From CAZLQF01 sp964561545 (GTDB lineage Bacteria; Bacteroidota; Bacteroidia; CAILMK01; CAYYUA01): a stretch of DNA of 64,000 bases. The position numbers and the translations under genes were made by a program. The notes beneath the pieces were generated by a model that saw only the letters and a program-made list of their open reading frames with translations, had not been told where the DNA came from and searched no databases. The stretch is from contig CAZLQF010000014.1 in assembly GCA_964561545.1 (NCBI GenBank), positions 9,291-73,290 on the forward strand, given 5' to 3'. Positions 43,407 to 52,031 of the stretch are shown piece after piece (the stretch's first letter is position 1; each line of letters starts with the position of its first letter).

Positions 43407-43578
43407 GCCTAAAAGTTTTATGTTCAGTTAAAGGTTAACGCAATAAAACAAACCCTGGTTAATAAATGTTGCATGAATAAGGACTTATAGTAAGCAAACC
43501 AACTTTAATTACCTACGATGATTACTTAAAATAAAGTTGGTGCCATAGAGTGGCAATTTCTTTCGAATACATTTTTAG

Positions 43579-44226
43579 TCAAAAATGCCAATTAACCGAT
43601 AAAAGCCGCAGGGGGTTTAAATAACGATGCGTAACACCTGAAACTTCCTCACCATTGTCATAAATAAGTTTAGCAAAGTTCGCATTGGCTTCTGCGGTAA
43701 AAGAGAAATTATGATAAGGGAAAACCTGGACCCCAACGACCGGTCCAAAGCCAAATCCTTTAATTTTATAATGGTAATCCCGATCATCCCCAAGCATCCT
43801 ACTTCTTCTTATTCCGTCTGATTCACCAAAAGAAAAATAAAAGTCATTGCCGATAAAGGGTTGAACACTTCCTGAAAGCATTTTGAATTCCAAACCTGCA
43901 CTTGCCACAAAACCCTTATACATCCCAAAATGATCTGTTTTATTTAATGCTTGATCAACATTGTCCCTGGATTCGTATTGTTCTTGGTAATCTGCTGCAA
44001 ATCTGAAAGTGAATTGTTTTGAATACCTTTTGTAAACAATTCCACCCATAAGATTATGATTAAAGGCAGCACCGTTAACGTTCTCATCTGAATTAACAAT
44101 ATCATGGGGCATTCTTAAACTGTAAAGATTGATCCCTATTTGATTCTTGAGGCTATCGGACGGCTGCTGCCCTGGTAGCTCCTGTGCAAAAATTAACAAT
44201 GGTAAGATTGCAATGAATCGATACAT
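43579..44226 (-). CDS. Outer-membrane beta-barrel protein, unknown function
   Basis: The 215-residue protein has a signal peptide (MYRFIAILPLLIFAQELPGQ) and repeated amphipathic strands (for example AFNHNLMGGIVYKRYS, GFGPVVGVQVFPYHNF) ending ...LRLLSVNWHF, a C-terminal aromatic barrel strand. No family is recognised. It lies alone, separated from the next gene by a 280-base gap that holds an 11-bp inverted repeat. Confidence 0.6.
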   Translation of the reverse strand: MYRFIAILPLLIFAQELPGQQPSDSLKNQIGINLYSLRMPHDIVNSDENVNGAAFNHNLMGGIVYKRYSKQFTFRFAADYQEQYESRDNVDQALNKTDHFGMYKGFVASAGLEFKMLSGSVQPFIGNDFYFSFGESDGIRRSRMLGDDRDYHYKIKGFGFGPVVGVQVFPYHNFSFTAEANANFAKLIYDNGEEVSGVTHRYLNPLRLLSVNWHF

Positions 44227-44374
44227 AAGTATTGTTATTTAATCAAAAAAGATAGCTATATAACCGTCTGGCCTATTATCACGGCATTTAAAATCAATTT
44301 GTCTTAAAATAATTAAGCGGATTTTAATAAAATTCATCCTCTAATTTATGCACAAAGTCCTGTTTAGCAAAATT

Positions 44375-44411
44375 TAAATGCCAATGAACCCGTAACTAAG
44401 ATTGGCATTTA
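44375..44411. repeat. 11-bp perfect inverted repeat upstream of the prolyl oligopeptidase gene
   Basis: TAAATGCCAAT (44375-44385) and ATTGGCATTTA (44401-44411) pair perfectly with a 15-base loop, 95 bases before the start of the prolyl oligopeptidase gene. No T run follows, so it is more like an operator or an mRNA hairpin than a terminator. Function is unknown. Confidence 0.6.
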
Positions 44412-44505
44412 GGCTTTGGTCAATAAAAAACTTATCAATGGTATTTTAAGGATGCTTAAAATTGTTCGGCTAAATATCTTTTAATTTGCTCTAAAAAGAG
44501 AATTC

Positions 44506-46623
44506 ATGCACAAATTAGCTTTTTACTTACTGCCATGCTTGCTTTTGTTCGCTTGCCAGTCCAACAAACAAGAACAATTTGACCTTAATTATCCAGAAGC
44601 CCACAAAGTTGACACGGTTGATAATTATTTCGGGACTCAAGTAAAAGATCCCTATCGTTGGATGGAAAATCTTGACTCCGATACCTTAGAGCATTGGATT
44701 CAGAAAGAAAACGAAATTTTTGATGGCTACATGGAACATGTAGGACTCAAAGATACCATTCAAAGCCAGCTTAGCAATATCTGGGATTATCCCAAGTATT
44801 CAAGCCCATTCCGAACAGCCAAGCATTATTTCTATTTTAAAAATTCCGGGCTAAAGGATCATTCCGTACTTTACAAGCTTGATAGTCTACATGATGAGCC
44901 AGAAGTGTTCCTGGACCCCAATACATTCTCTGAAGACGGAACGGTGGCTTTATCTAATACGCAGGTTTCCAACAATGGCAAGTACATGGCCTATTCCATC
45001 AGCAAATCCGGTTCTGACTGGAAAGAGCTATATGTTAAAAACATCCAATCCGGCAAAAAACTAGACGATCACTTAAAGTGGATCAAATTCTCAGGCATTA
45101 GCTGGAAAGGGGATGGCTTTTATTACAGCCGTTATGATGCACCAGAGGAAGATAAACACAGCAAGCAAAACAAGTTTCATAAGGTTTATTACCATAAGCT
45201 TGGCCAACCTCAAAACCGGGATCGTTTGGTATATCAAGACCAACAAAACCCCTTAAGGAATTTCTTTGCCCAAACTACGGAAGATGAAAGGTTCTTGATC
45301 ATTAGTGCCTCTGAGGGAGCCAGCGGTAACAATGCGCTATATGTTAAAGATCTACGCAATCCCGGAAGGGGCTTTACCAAGATCATCAAGCACTTTAACA
45401 ACAGCTATAGCGTCATTGGTAATATGAATGGCAAATTGTTGGTAAAAACCAACCAAAACGCCCCTAAAAATAAGCTGGTAAAAATCGATCCTAAGAAACC
45501 GGATACTTCCAATTGGCAAACATTGGTGCCTCAACAAGAGGAAGTCATGCAATCTGCCAGTTTGGCTGGCGGGCATATCCTCACCAAATACATGAAGGAT
45601 GCCAGCTCGCTGCTAAAGGTATACCATCAGGATGGTTCATTTGCTCATCAAGTCGGTCTTCCTACCATAGGTTCTGTAAGTGGCTTTAGTGGAAGAAAAC
45701 AAGATACCGTTGTTCATTTTAGTTTCCAATCGTTCAACTATCCCAACACGATTTACAGTTACAACATACGCACCAATGAGACGGTAATCTTTCGTGAATT
45801 TCAACTGGATATGAACCCGAATGATTACATAACCAAGCAAGTATTTTATGAGAGTGAGGATGGTACGGAAATACCTATGTTCATTGTTCACAAACGAGGT
45901 ATAGACATGGACGGCAAAAACCCGTGTTTGCTTTATGGTTATGGCGGTTTCAATATCAGTTTAAATCCGGAATTTGACATTTCGAGGTTTTACTTCCTTC
46001 AAAACGGTGGCGTTTTTGCCATGCCAAACCTTCGGGGTGGGGGTGAATATGGAGAAAAGTGGCACAAAGAAGGTATGCTGGACAACAAGCAAAATGTTTT
46101 TGACGACTTTATTCATGCCGCCAAGTATTTGTTTAAAAAAGGTTATACGAACAAAGACCAAATCGCCATTTCCGGGCGTTCCAATGGCGGATTACTGGTG
46201 GGGGCCACCATGATCCAAAAGCCTGAAATGTTTGAAGTAGCGCTTCCGGCCGTAGGGGTCATGGATATGTTGCGATACCATAAATTCACCATCGGTTGGG
46301 CCTGGGCTTCCGAATACGGTACAAGTGATGATTCAACCCAATTCCAATACCTTTACGATTATTCTCCCTACCACAATCTCAAGGAAGGTACTTGCTATCC
46401 GGCTACGTTGGTAACAACAGCCGATCACGATGACAGGGTGGTTCCAGCCCATTCCTTTAAATTCACTGCAAGGTTACAGGAATACCAGTCATGCGACAAT
46501 CCTACGCTCATCAGTATAGAAACCAAAGCCGGGCATGGAGCAGGGAAACCGGTCTCTAAAACCATTAAACAACAAGCGGAAAAATGGGCTTTTACGTTTG
46601 ATCAACTGGGAATGGAACCTTAA
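44506..46623 (+). CDS. Prolyl oligopeptidase family serine peptidase (S9A)
   Basis: The 705-residue protein has a lipoprotein-type signal (LLFAC at about residue 17), an N-terminal seven-bladed propeller (about 80-420) and a C-terminal alpha/beta-hydrolase domain. The triad is Ser559 (GRSNGG), Asp642 (ADHDDRV) and His677 (KAGHGAG), matching porcine POP in order and spacing. It cleaves after proline in short peptides. The Cys in LLFACQ suggests membrane anchoring; the charged residues after it (QSNKQEQ) do not form the usual surface signal. It has its own upstream hairpin at 44375-44411. Confidence 0.92.
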   Translation: MHKLAFYLLPCLLLFACQSNKQEQFDLNYPEAHKVDTVDNYFGTQVKDPYRWMENLDSDTLEHWIQKENEIFDGYMEHVGLKDTIQSQLSNIWDYPKYSSPFRTAKHYFYFKNSGLKDHSVLYKLDSLHDEPEVFLDPNTFSEDGTVALSNTQVSNNGKYMAYSISKSGSDWKELYVKNIQSGKKLDDHLKWIKFSGISWKGDGFYYSRYDAPEEDKHSKQNKFHKVYYHKLGQPQNRDRLVYQDQQNPLRNFFAQTTEDERFLIISASEGASGNNALYVKDLRNPGRGFTKIIKHFNNSYSVIGNMNGKLLVKTNQNAPKNKLVKIDPKKPDTSNWQTLVPQQEEVMQSASLAGGHILTKYMKDASSLLKVYHQDGSFAHQVGLPTIGSVSGFSGRKQDTVVHFSFQSFNYPNTIYSYNIRTNETVIFREFQLDMNPNDYITKQVFYESEDGTEIPMFIVHKRGIDMDGKNPCLLYGYGGFNISLNPEFDISRFYFLQNGGVFAMPNLRGGGEYGEKWHKEGMLDNKQNVFDDFIHAAKYLFKKGYTNKDQIAISGRSNGGLLVGATMIQKPEMFEVALPAVGVMDMLRYHKFTIGWAWASEYGTSDDSTQFQYLYDYSPYHNLKEGTCYPATLVTTADHDDRVVPAHSFKFTARLQEYQSCDNPTLISIETKAGHGAGKPVSKTIKQQAEKWAFTFDQLGMEP

Positions 46624-46703
46624 AGGAAATACTTTACTTTTTGAACTTGCTGAGTAATTTTATTTGATCATAACTGCTTTGCCAAGAATAATACAGTTGC
46701 TAT

Positions 46704-48989
46704 ATGGATGTTTACCTAAAAACCCTGATCTTGTCTATTGCAATATTATTAGGCCAACAAAATGGTTCTATTGCCCAAACCACCCTCCAAGGCAAAGTAA
46801 TTGATGAAGTTAGTGAGGAGCCGGTGCAGGGTGCTAATGTTCAATCCTTAAAGCTTAATCGGCAAGCAGTTACGAATGCCAATGGGCAGTTTGAACTCAA
46901 GTTAACAGTAGCTAACGATACGCTCAAGATTTCCCATATAGGTTACGAAGCGAAGTATCTGGCAGCCAAAAAGGGAAGAAATAATACCTATGCACTGATG
47001 CCCACTTCCCTTAATAAGCAAGAAGTGAAGGTAGAAGCTTACGAAGAATCGATTCCCTTTGAAAATGTGGCTGGCGGCATGAATCTCCTCAATAAAAAGG
47101 ACTTGCAACGGGATGCCGAAGTTAGTATGGTTTCATCGTTAAGCCGGGTGCCGGGTGTATTGTTTCAAAATGGTACCTTTTCTACTGGCAAGATGTCCAT
47201 AAGAGGTATTGGATCAAGATCCCGATACACCACTACCAAGATTAAGGCCTACTACCAGGGGATTCCTATTACTACAGGAGAAGGAGTTACAACCATTGAG
47301 GATTTAGACCCTGAGCTAATGCAAAAAACAGCAATTCTCAAAGGGCCTTCATCCAGCATTTATGGCGCTGGATTGGGAGGTGTGGTGTTGTTAAGGCCCG
47401 ATTATGGAGAATCCGGACAATCATCCATCTCTCAAAAAACCATGATCGGATCTTTTGGGTTGTTTAAAAGTCATACGGCTTTCCAGCACAGCGAGGATGG
47501 TAGCCAATTTTCAGTCAATTACCTTAACACTCATAGTGATGGATGGCGTGATAACAGCACTTATGACAAGCACACCATCAATGCCAACGGAGCTTTTGAT
47601 GTTGGTGAAGATGCCCAACTTAACGTACTTGCATCTCATATTGAAACGAAGGGGTTCATTCCAAGTTCTCTTGATCAATCAACATTTAACAACAATCCTT
47701 CTGCGGCAGCAGAAAGCTGGGACAATGCCAAGGGCTATGAGGATTATAGCAAAACCTTGTTGGGCTTGTCTTTAAATGCTGAGGTGGCTCAGAACCTGCA
47801 TCAAACCACCAGTATTTTTGGGCATTTTAAGCACAATGATGAACCACGTCCTTTTAATGTGCTTAGGGAGGGCAGGTTTTCCAGGGGTGCACGGACTAAA
47901 TGGGCTTATACCCCTACCATAGGGAATGTCCAATCTACTTTTATCGTGGGCGGTGAATACTTCAATGAATGGTACAAATGGCAAATATTTGAAAATGTAA
48001 ATCGCTCAATTGGGCCGCATATTAATGAAAATGAGCAATGGCGTACCTATCTAAATTTATACGCCAAGGGGAGTTTTTCTTTGAATACCGGCACCCGCAT
48101 AACCGCTGGCGTTAATTACAACCATACCAATTACGAATTGACTGATCTTTACATAGATACCGTTAACCAAACCGGTGATTATTCATTTAACCCAATAATT
48201 TCACCTCGATTGGGGATCAGCCAAGCGATAACTGATCAAATCCATGTATTTGCATCCGTAAGCCATGGTTTTTCGACCCCAAGTGTTTCAGAGACTTTAA
48301 CACCTCAAGGGCAGCTCAATTCGGATGTTGAACCAGAGCATGGATGGAGCTATGAGTTAGGTTCCAGGGGCCAATTGTTCAACCATCTTTACTACAACTT
48401 AACCCTATTCCGGATGGACTTGGAGGACAAGTTGGTTGCGCAACGGGTTGCGCCTGACGCTTATATTGGGGTTAATGCCGGAGCTACCGGGCATGAGGGG
48501 TTTGAGTTAACCACTGGTTATCACTTGGTTACTGGAAGTTCTGCTTTCCAATACGTGCATCCTTATTTAAATTATACCTATGGGAATTACCGTTTTGAGG
48601 AGTTTCAGGATGAAGGTAAAGTCTATGATGGCAATCGCTTAACGGGTACTACCCCTCACCAACTTACTGCTGGCCTCGATGTGCGGGGGCCTTGGGGGCT
48701 TTATACCAACCTTGTTTACGAATACCAGGATGAATTGGTCATGAACGATGCCAACACTGAGTTTGCCGAATCCTATGGCTTATTAAACGGTAAATTGGGA
48801 ATTGAAAGGCAATTTGGCAACTGGCAATTCAACTTCTATGCCGGCCTCAATAACATACTGGATGAACACTACGCGGCTATGACGGTGGTCAATGCACCTG
48901 GTTTTGGCGGGCCGCCCCGTTATTATTATCCCGGTAAGCCGCAGAATTATTATACAGGATTGAAGATCAAGTATTTAATTGGTAATTAA
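46704..48989 (+). CDS. TonB-dependent outer-membrane receptor
   Basis: The 761-residue receptor has a signal peptide (about 1-25, ending IAQ). A carboxypeptidase-like regulatory domain (about 28-105, TTLQGKVIDEVSEEPVQGANV), a plug domain (about 115-235, with SRVPGVLFQNGTFSTGKMSIRGIGSRSR) and a barrel ending in KYLIGN follow. It imports a siderophore, vitamin or other large nutrient with TonB energy; the ligand cannot be read from the sequence. No SusD partner is adjacent, which argues against a glycan-uptake system. It ends six bases from aroK, convergent. Confidence 0.9.
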   Translation: MDVYLKTLILSIAILLGQQNGSIAQTTLQGKVIDEVSEEPVQGANVQSLKLNRQAVTNANGQFELKLTVANDTLKISHIGYEAKYLAAKKGRNNTYALMPTSLNKQEVKVEAYEESIPFENVAGGMNLLNKKDLQRDAEVSMVSSLSRVPGVLFQNGTFSTGKMSIRGIGSRSRYTTTKIKAYYQGIPITTGEGVTTIEDLDPELMQKTAILKGPSSSIYGAGLGGVVLLRPDYGESGQSSISQKTMIGSFGLFKSHTAFQHSEDGSQFSVNYLNTHSDGWRDNSTYDKHTINANGAFDVGEDAQLNVLASHIETKGFIPSSLDQSTFNNNPSAAAESWDNAKGYEDYSKTLLGLSLNAEVAQNLHQTTSIFGHFKHNDEPRPFNVLREGRFSRGARTKWAYTPTIGNVQSTFIVGGEYFNEWYKWQIFENVNRSIGPHINENEQWRTYLNLYAKGSFSLNTGTRITAGVNYNHTNYELTDLYIDTVNQTGDYSFNPIISPRLGISQAITDQIHVFASVSHGFSTPSVSETLTPQGQLNSDVEPEHGWSYELGSRGQLFNHLYYNLTLFRMDLEDKLVAQRVAPDAYIGVNAGATGHEGFELTTGYHLVTGSSAFQYVHPYLNYTYGNYRFEEFQDEGKVYDGNRLTGTTPHQLTAGLDVRGPWGLYTNLVYEYQDELVMNDANTEFAESYGLLNGKLGIERQFGNWQFNFYAGLNNILDEHYAAMTVVNAPGFGGPPRYYYPGKPQNYYTGLKIKYLIGN

Positions 48990-48995
48990 TAGGTT

Positions 48996-49499
48996 CTATC
49001 TTGTCGTCAATTGATCTTTTAAAATGGTGGGTTTTAGATGTTGTGGGTCAATGATAATGTCCGCTTGCATGTAGTAATAAGCCCTTTCGAACATTTTGGT
49101 GTGGATGAAGTCCTCAAGTTCATCTTCATCCATTCCTTGGATCAAAGGCCTTGAATCCTGTTGAGATTGGAGGTTTTTAAAAAGCGTTTCTGTTTCTAAT
49201 TTCAGGTGGATGGTGGTTCCATGTTCCTTCATCCACTGCATGTTATCGTGGTAGCAAGGAGCACCACCACCTGTTGATATGATCTGGTTCTCTTTGCCGC
49301 CCAATTCCCTTAACATATCGCGTTCCAGGATCCTGAAATAGGCTTCTCCCTGGCTTTCAAAAATGGTACTGATCGACATGCCTGTTCTTTGTTCGATCAG
49401 TTGATCAAGGTCCACAAAATCTATGTTCATTTGCTTTGCAAGCCGCTCGCCATAAGTTGATTTGCCGCTCCCCATGAAGCCTACTAAAAAAATATTCAT
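48996..49499 (-). CDS. aroK: Shikimate kinase
   Basis: The 167-residue P-loop kinase phosphorylates shikimate on the aromatic amino acid pathway. Walker A is GFMGSGKSTYG (residues about 7-17), DLDQLIEQRTGMSI follows, and the shikimate-binding Arg block (GEAYFRILERDML) and GGGAPCY are present. It is monocistronic, 100 bases from DUF1573. Confidence 0.94.
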   Translation of the reverse strand: MNIFLVGFMGSGKSTYGERLAKQMNIDFVDLDQLIEQRTGMSISTIFESQGEAYFRILERDMLRELGGKENQIISTGGGAPCYHDNMQWMKEHGTTIHLKLETETLFKNLQSQQDSRPLIQGMDEDELEDFIHTKMFERAYYYMQADIIIDPQHLKPTILKDQLTTR

Positions 49500-49600
49500 T
49501 CTTGGTTGTTTAAAATTTAGTGCAGTAAGGGTAAAATTGAATCTTAGAGATCAAAAAACCCGGTATCAGCCCAAGTTATTATTGATTTTTTAGGTTGCTT

Positions 49601-49999
49601 TTAGTCGTTTTGAACCTGACCTTTAATGTGCAAGGTTTTTTCACTGCCAAAAGGAACGTTGGTAATGATTTTAATCGATTTATCAAACTTTCCTTTTTTA
49701 CCAGAGGCGTCAAAAACTGCTTTAATCTTGCCGGATTCTCCAGGTTCGATGGGTTGTTTGGGCCATTCAGGCGTTGTACATCCGCATGACGGGTTGACGT
49801 CCTGAATTACCAAGGGTCCATCGCCTGTATTTTCAAACGTAAATTCGTGAACTGCTTTTTCTTCCGAGGAAATGACCCCAAAGTCATACTTTTTGGTTTC
49901 AAATTTGATTTTGGGTTCGCCTTTAGATTGAAACTCTTGGGCTTGACCCATTGTAATAACGCCTACCAGGCAAAAAGTGAGAACAAGCAGCTTTTTCAT
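49601..49999 (-). CDS. DUF1573-domain exported protein
   Basis: The 132-residue protein has a signal peptide (about 1-20, GQAQE) and one Ig-like DUF1573 domain with KYDFGVISSEEKAVHEFTFENTGDGPLVI and the conserved PSCGCTTPEWP segment containing two cysteines. The family is widespread in Bacteroidota and its function is unproven. A -7 element (TAAATTTG, 50030-50037) lies 31 bases upstream of the start. Confidence 0.85.
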   Translation of the reverse strand: MKKLLVLTFCLVGVITMGQAQEFQSKGEPKIKFETKKYDFGVISSEEKAVHEFTFENTGDGPLVIQDVNPSCGCTTPEWPKQPIEPGESGKIKAVFDASGKKGKFDKSIKIITNVPFGSEKTLHIKGQVQND

Positions 50000-50029
50000 A
50001 ACTTTTTATTTTTAGGTTTACAGCTAAAA

Positions 50030-50037
50030 CAAATTTA
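50030..50037 (-). promoter_or_regulatory. Candidate -7 element of the DUF1573 gene
   Basis: TAAATTTG on the minus strand fits TAnnTTTG, 31 bases before the ATG. A TTG at the -33 spacing is not present, so confidence is moderate. Confidence 0.45.
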
Positions 50038-50137
50038 ATTTTTATAATGGCTTTGAAATAGGTGCAAAGATCTTGCCTAATGAGTAAAAAGACTACATAA
50101 CCATTGAAAAGAAACAATATGAACAAATAAAACGCTT

Positions 50138-51019
50138 ATGAAAATTGGGTTTATTGGATTAGGGATCATGGGAAGTCGCATGGCTCAGCAGCTCCTGCAA
50201 GCTGGTTATGAAATGGTGGTTTACAACCGCAGCGAGGAAAAAACTGAACCTTTGAAAGAAGTAGGTGCTCAAACAGCAGCATCCCCTGCTGAAGTGGCGA
50301 AAAATACGGATATACTTATTACCATGTTGGCCAACCCGGAAGCAGTGGAGGTTTCCGCCTTTGGTGAAAATGGTTTCCTTGAGGTCATGAACGAGAACAT
50401 GCTATGGGTAGATTGCAGTACCGTGAATCCATCTTTTACGCAAAAGATGGTTGAGTCCGTAAAGGCCCGTAATTTACGGATGGTGGATGCGCCAGTGGCA
50501 GGCTCTAAAATCCCTGCTGAACGCGGGGAATTGGTGTTTTTAGTAGGTGGAAGCGATGGTGATGTGGCCTTTGTTCAGCCTATACTGGAAGATATGGGCA
50601 AAGCCATCAACCATGTAGGTACTCATGGCCAGGGTTCTGCTATGAAGATGGTGATCAATCTGCTTTTAGGCCAGTCGATGGCTGCATTTTCTGAGGCGAT
50701 GCGCTTTGGAGAAGCTTTGGGCATCCATCAGGACCAACTGTTACAAAGTTTATTAGGTGGTCCGGTGACGGCTCCTTTTCTTCAAGCTAAAAAGAATCAT
50801 ATCCAGGAGGCCAATTATGAAGTTGAATTTCCTTTGAAATGGATGCGCAAAGATTTGCATTTAGTAGCGCAGTCAGCCTATGAAGCCAATGTGCCATTGG
50901 TAGCTACCAATACCGTGAAGGAAGTTTATGCCGGCGCTAATCAAGCAGGATGGGGCGACCTGGACTTTTCAGCCATTTACCAATATTTGAAAGCTAATAG
51001 CATTGAATCAAACCAATAG
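50138..51019 (+). CDS. NAD(P)-dependent beta-hydroxyacid dehydrogenase
   Basis: The 293-residue protein has the N-terminal cofactor motif GLGIMGSRMAQQLLQAG, the substrate-binding loop DAPVAGSKIPAERGELVFLVGG, and the catalytic-lysine region GQGSAMKMVINLLLGQ. This is the 3-hydroxyisobutyrate/glyoxylate (succinic semialdehyde) reductase family. The Arg in YNRSEEK after the second strand suggests NADPH preference. The true substrate (glyoxylate, succinic semialdehyde or hydroxyisobutyrate) cannot be decided. It lies alone, divergent from DUF1573, 200 bases before rsmA. Confidence 0.88.
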   Translation: MKIGFIGLGIMGSRMAQQLLQAGYEMVVYNRSEEKTEPLKEVGAQTAASPAEVAKNTDILITMLANPEAVEVSAFGENGFLEVMNENMLWVDCSTVNPSFTQKMVESVKARNLRMVDAPVAGSKIPAERGELVFLVGGSDGDVAFVQPILEDMGKAINHVGTHGQGSAMKMVINLLLGQSMAAFSEAMRFGEALGIHQDQLLQSLLGGPVTAPFLQAKKNHIQEANYEVEFPLKWMRKDLHLVAQSAYEANVPLVATNTVKEVYAGANQAGWGDLDFSAIYQYLKANSIESNQ

Positions 51020-51215
51020 CAACAAGATCGCAGAATGGTGAACCATGCTTTTAAGCAAAGTTTCCATTAAAGTCATTTTTAATTGGTTAGTAGGGGGTAT
51101 TGAAGTTTAAGCCCCACAAAGCCTCCAAAAGAAGAGGATTTTGGTTGCTTTGTTTGCATGGATCAATAATAGTTGCTTATCAATAAAAATTAGCTGTAAC
51201 TTCTTTTAGGAATGG

Positions 51216-51223
51216 TAATTTTG
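51216..51223 (+). promoter_or_regulatory. Candidate -7 element overlapping the rsmA start
   Basis: TAATTTTG (51216-51223) fits TAnnTTTG and overlaps the first base of the GTG start at 51223. If it is the real promoter, translation must begin later, and a TTG at 51244 is the next in-frame start. No clean TTG at -33 was found, so it could be chance. Confidence 0.35.
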
Positions 51224-52026
51224 TGAGTTTAAAGGATAGTGGTTTGCATCTTCCTAAAGGCAAGCAACAATACGGGCAGCATTTTTTAAGTGATCCGAAT
51301 TATGCCCGGAAGGTCCTTGAAGCTATTGATCAGGATTTAAAGAACGTTAATTGCTTGTTTGAAGTGGGGCCGGGAAAAGGGGTTCTTACAACGCATTTTC
51401 AAAATTTACCAACCATTGATTTTTATCCAGTGGAAATTGACCAGCCAATGGTTGATTACCTAACCCACCATTGTCCAACCATTGCTGACCAGATCATCAA
51501 AGCGGATTTCCTGAAATTGGGTATAACACAAACATGCCCAAATAGGCAAATAGGTATCATAGGCAATTTTCCTTACAACATTTCCAGCCAGATTGTCTTC
51601 AAAGTCCTTAATAACAGAAGCGCTGTAGAATTGATGACGGGTATGTTTCAAAAAGAAGTGGGGGAGCGCATTGCAGCCCAACCGGGTAGTAAAACTTATG
51701 GGATTTTGAGTGTTTTAACTCAGGCCTTTTACGAAGTTAAGCTGCTATTTAAAGTGCCGCCAGGTGCTTTTGCACCACCCCCCAAGGTTTGGTCGGTGGT
51801 GATCAAAATGCGCAAGAAAGCCACGGAACCCTTTATTCAGGATACTGATGTATTTTTTGATGTAGTAAAAACGGCCTTCAACCAAAGGCGTAAGATGCTT
51901 AGGAATGCCTTAAAGAAATATGAAGCCGGATTTGCCCAAATTAATCCAAAACTCTTGCACCTAAGGGCTGAACAATTGCGTGTAGAAGATTTTGTCGAGT
52001 TTAGTAACCAAGTGGCAACTAGCTAA
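51223..52026 (+). CDS. rsmA: 16S rRNA (adenine1518/1519-N6)-dimethyltransferase
   Basis: The protein (267 residues from GTG, 260 from the alternative TTG at 51244) dimethylates A1518 and A1519 of 16S rRNA. QYGQHFLSDPNYARKVLE, motif I FEVGPGKGVLT, the catalytic NFPYNIS and the C-terminal FAPPPKVWSVVIKM are the family blocks. The first seven residues are not conserved, so either start leaves the enzyme whole. A candidate promoter element overlaps the GTG. It converges with the ABC exporter gene, five bases away. Confidence 0.94.
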   Translation: MSLKDSGLHLPKGKQQYGQHFLSDPNYARKVLEAIDQDLKNVNCLFEVGPGKGVLTTHFQNLPTIDFYPVEIDQPMVDYLTHHCPTIADQIIKADFLKLGITQTCPNRQIGIIGNFPYNISSQIVFKVLNNRSAVELMTGMFQKEVGERIAAQPGSKTYGILSVLTQAFYEVKLLFKVPPGAFAPPPKVWSVVIKMRKKATEPFIQDTDVFFDVVKTAFNQRRKMLRNALKKYEAGFAQINPKLLHLRAEQLRVEDFVEFSNQVATS

Positions 52027-52031
52027 TAAAT

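Noticed and set aside
46704..48989. SusC-type component of a polysaccharide utilisation locus
   Set aside because: No SusD-like gene, glycoside hydrolase or sensor is adjacent; it is a lone TonB-dependent receptor.
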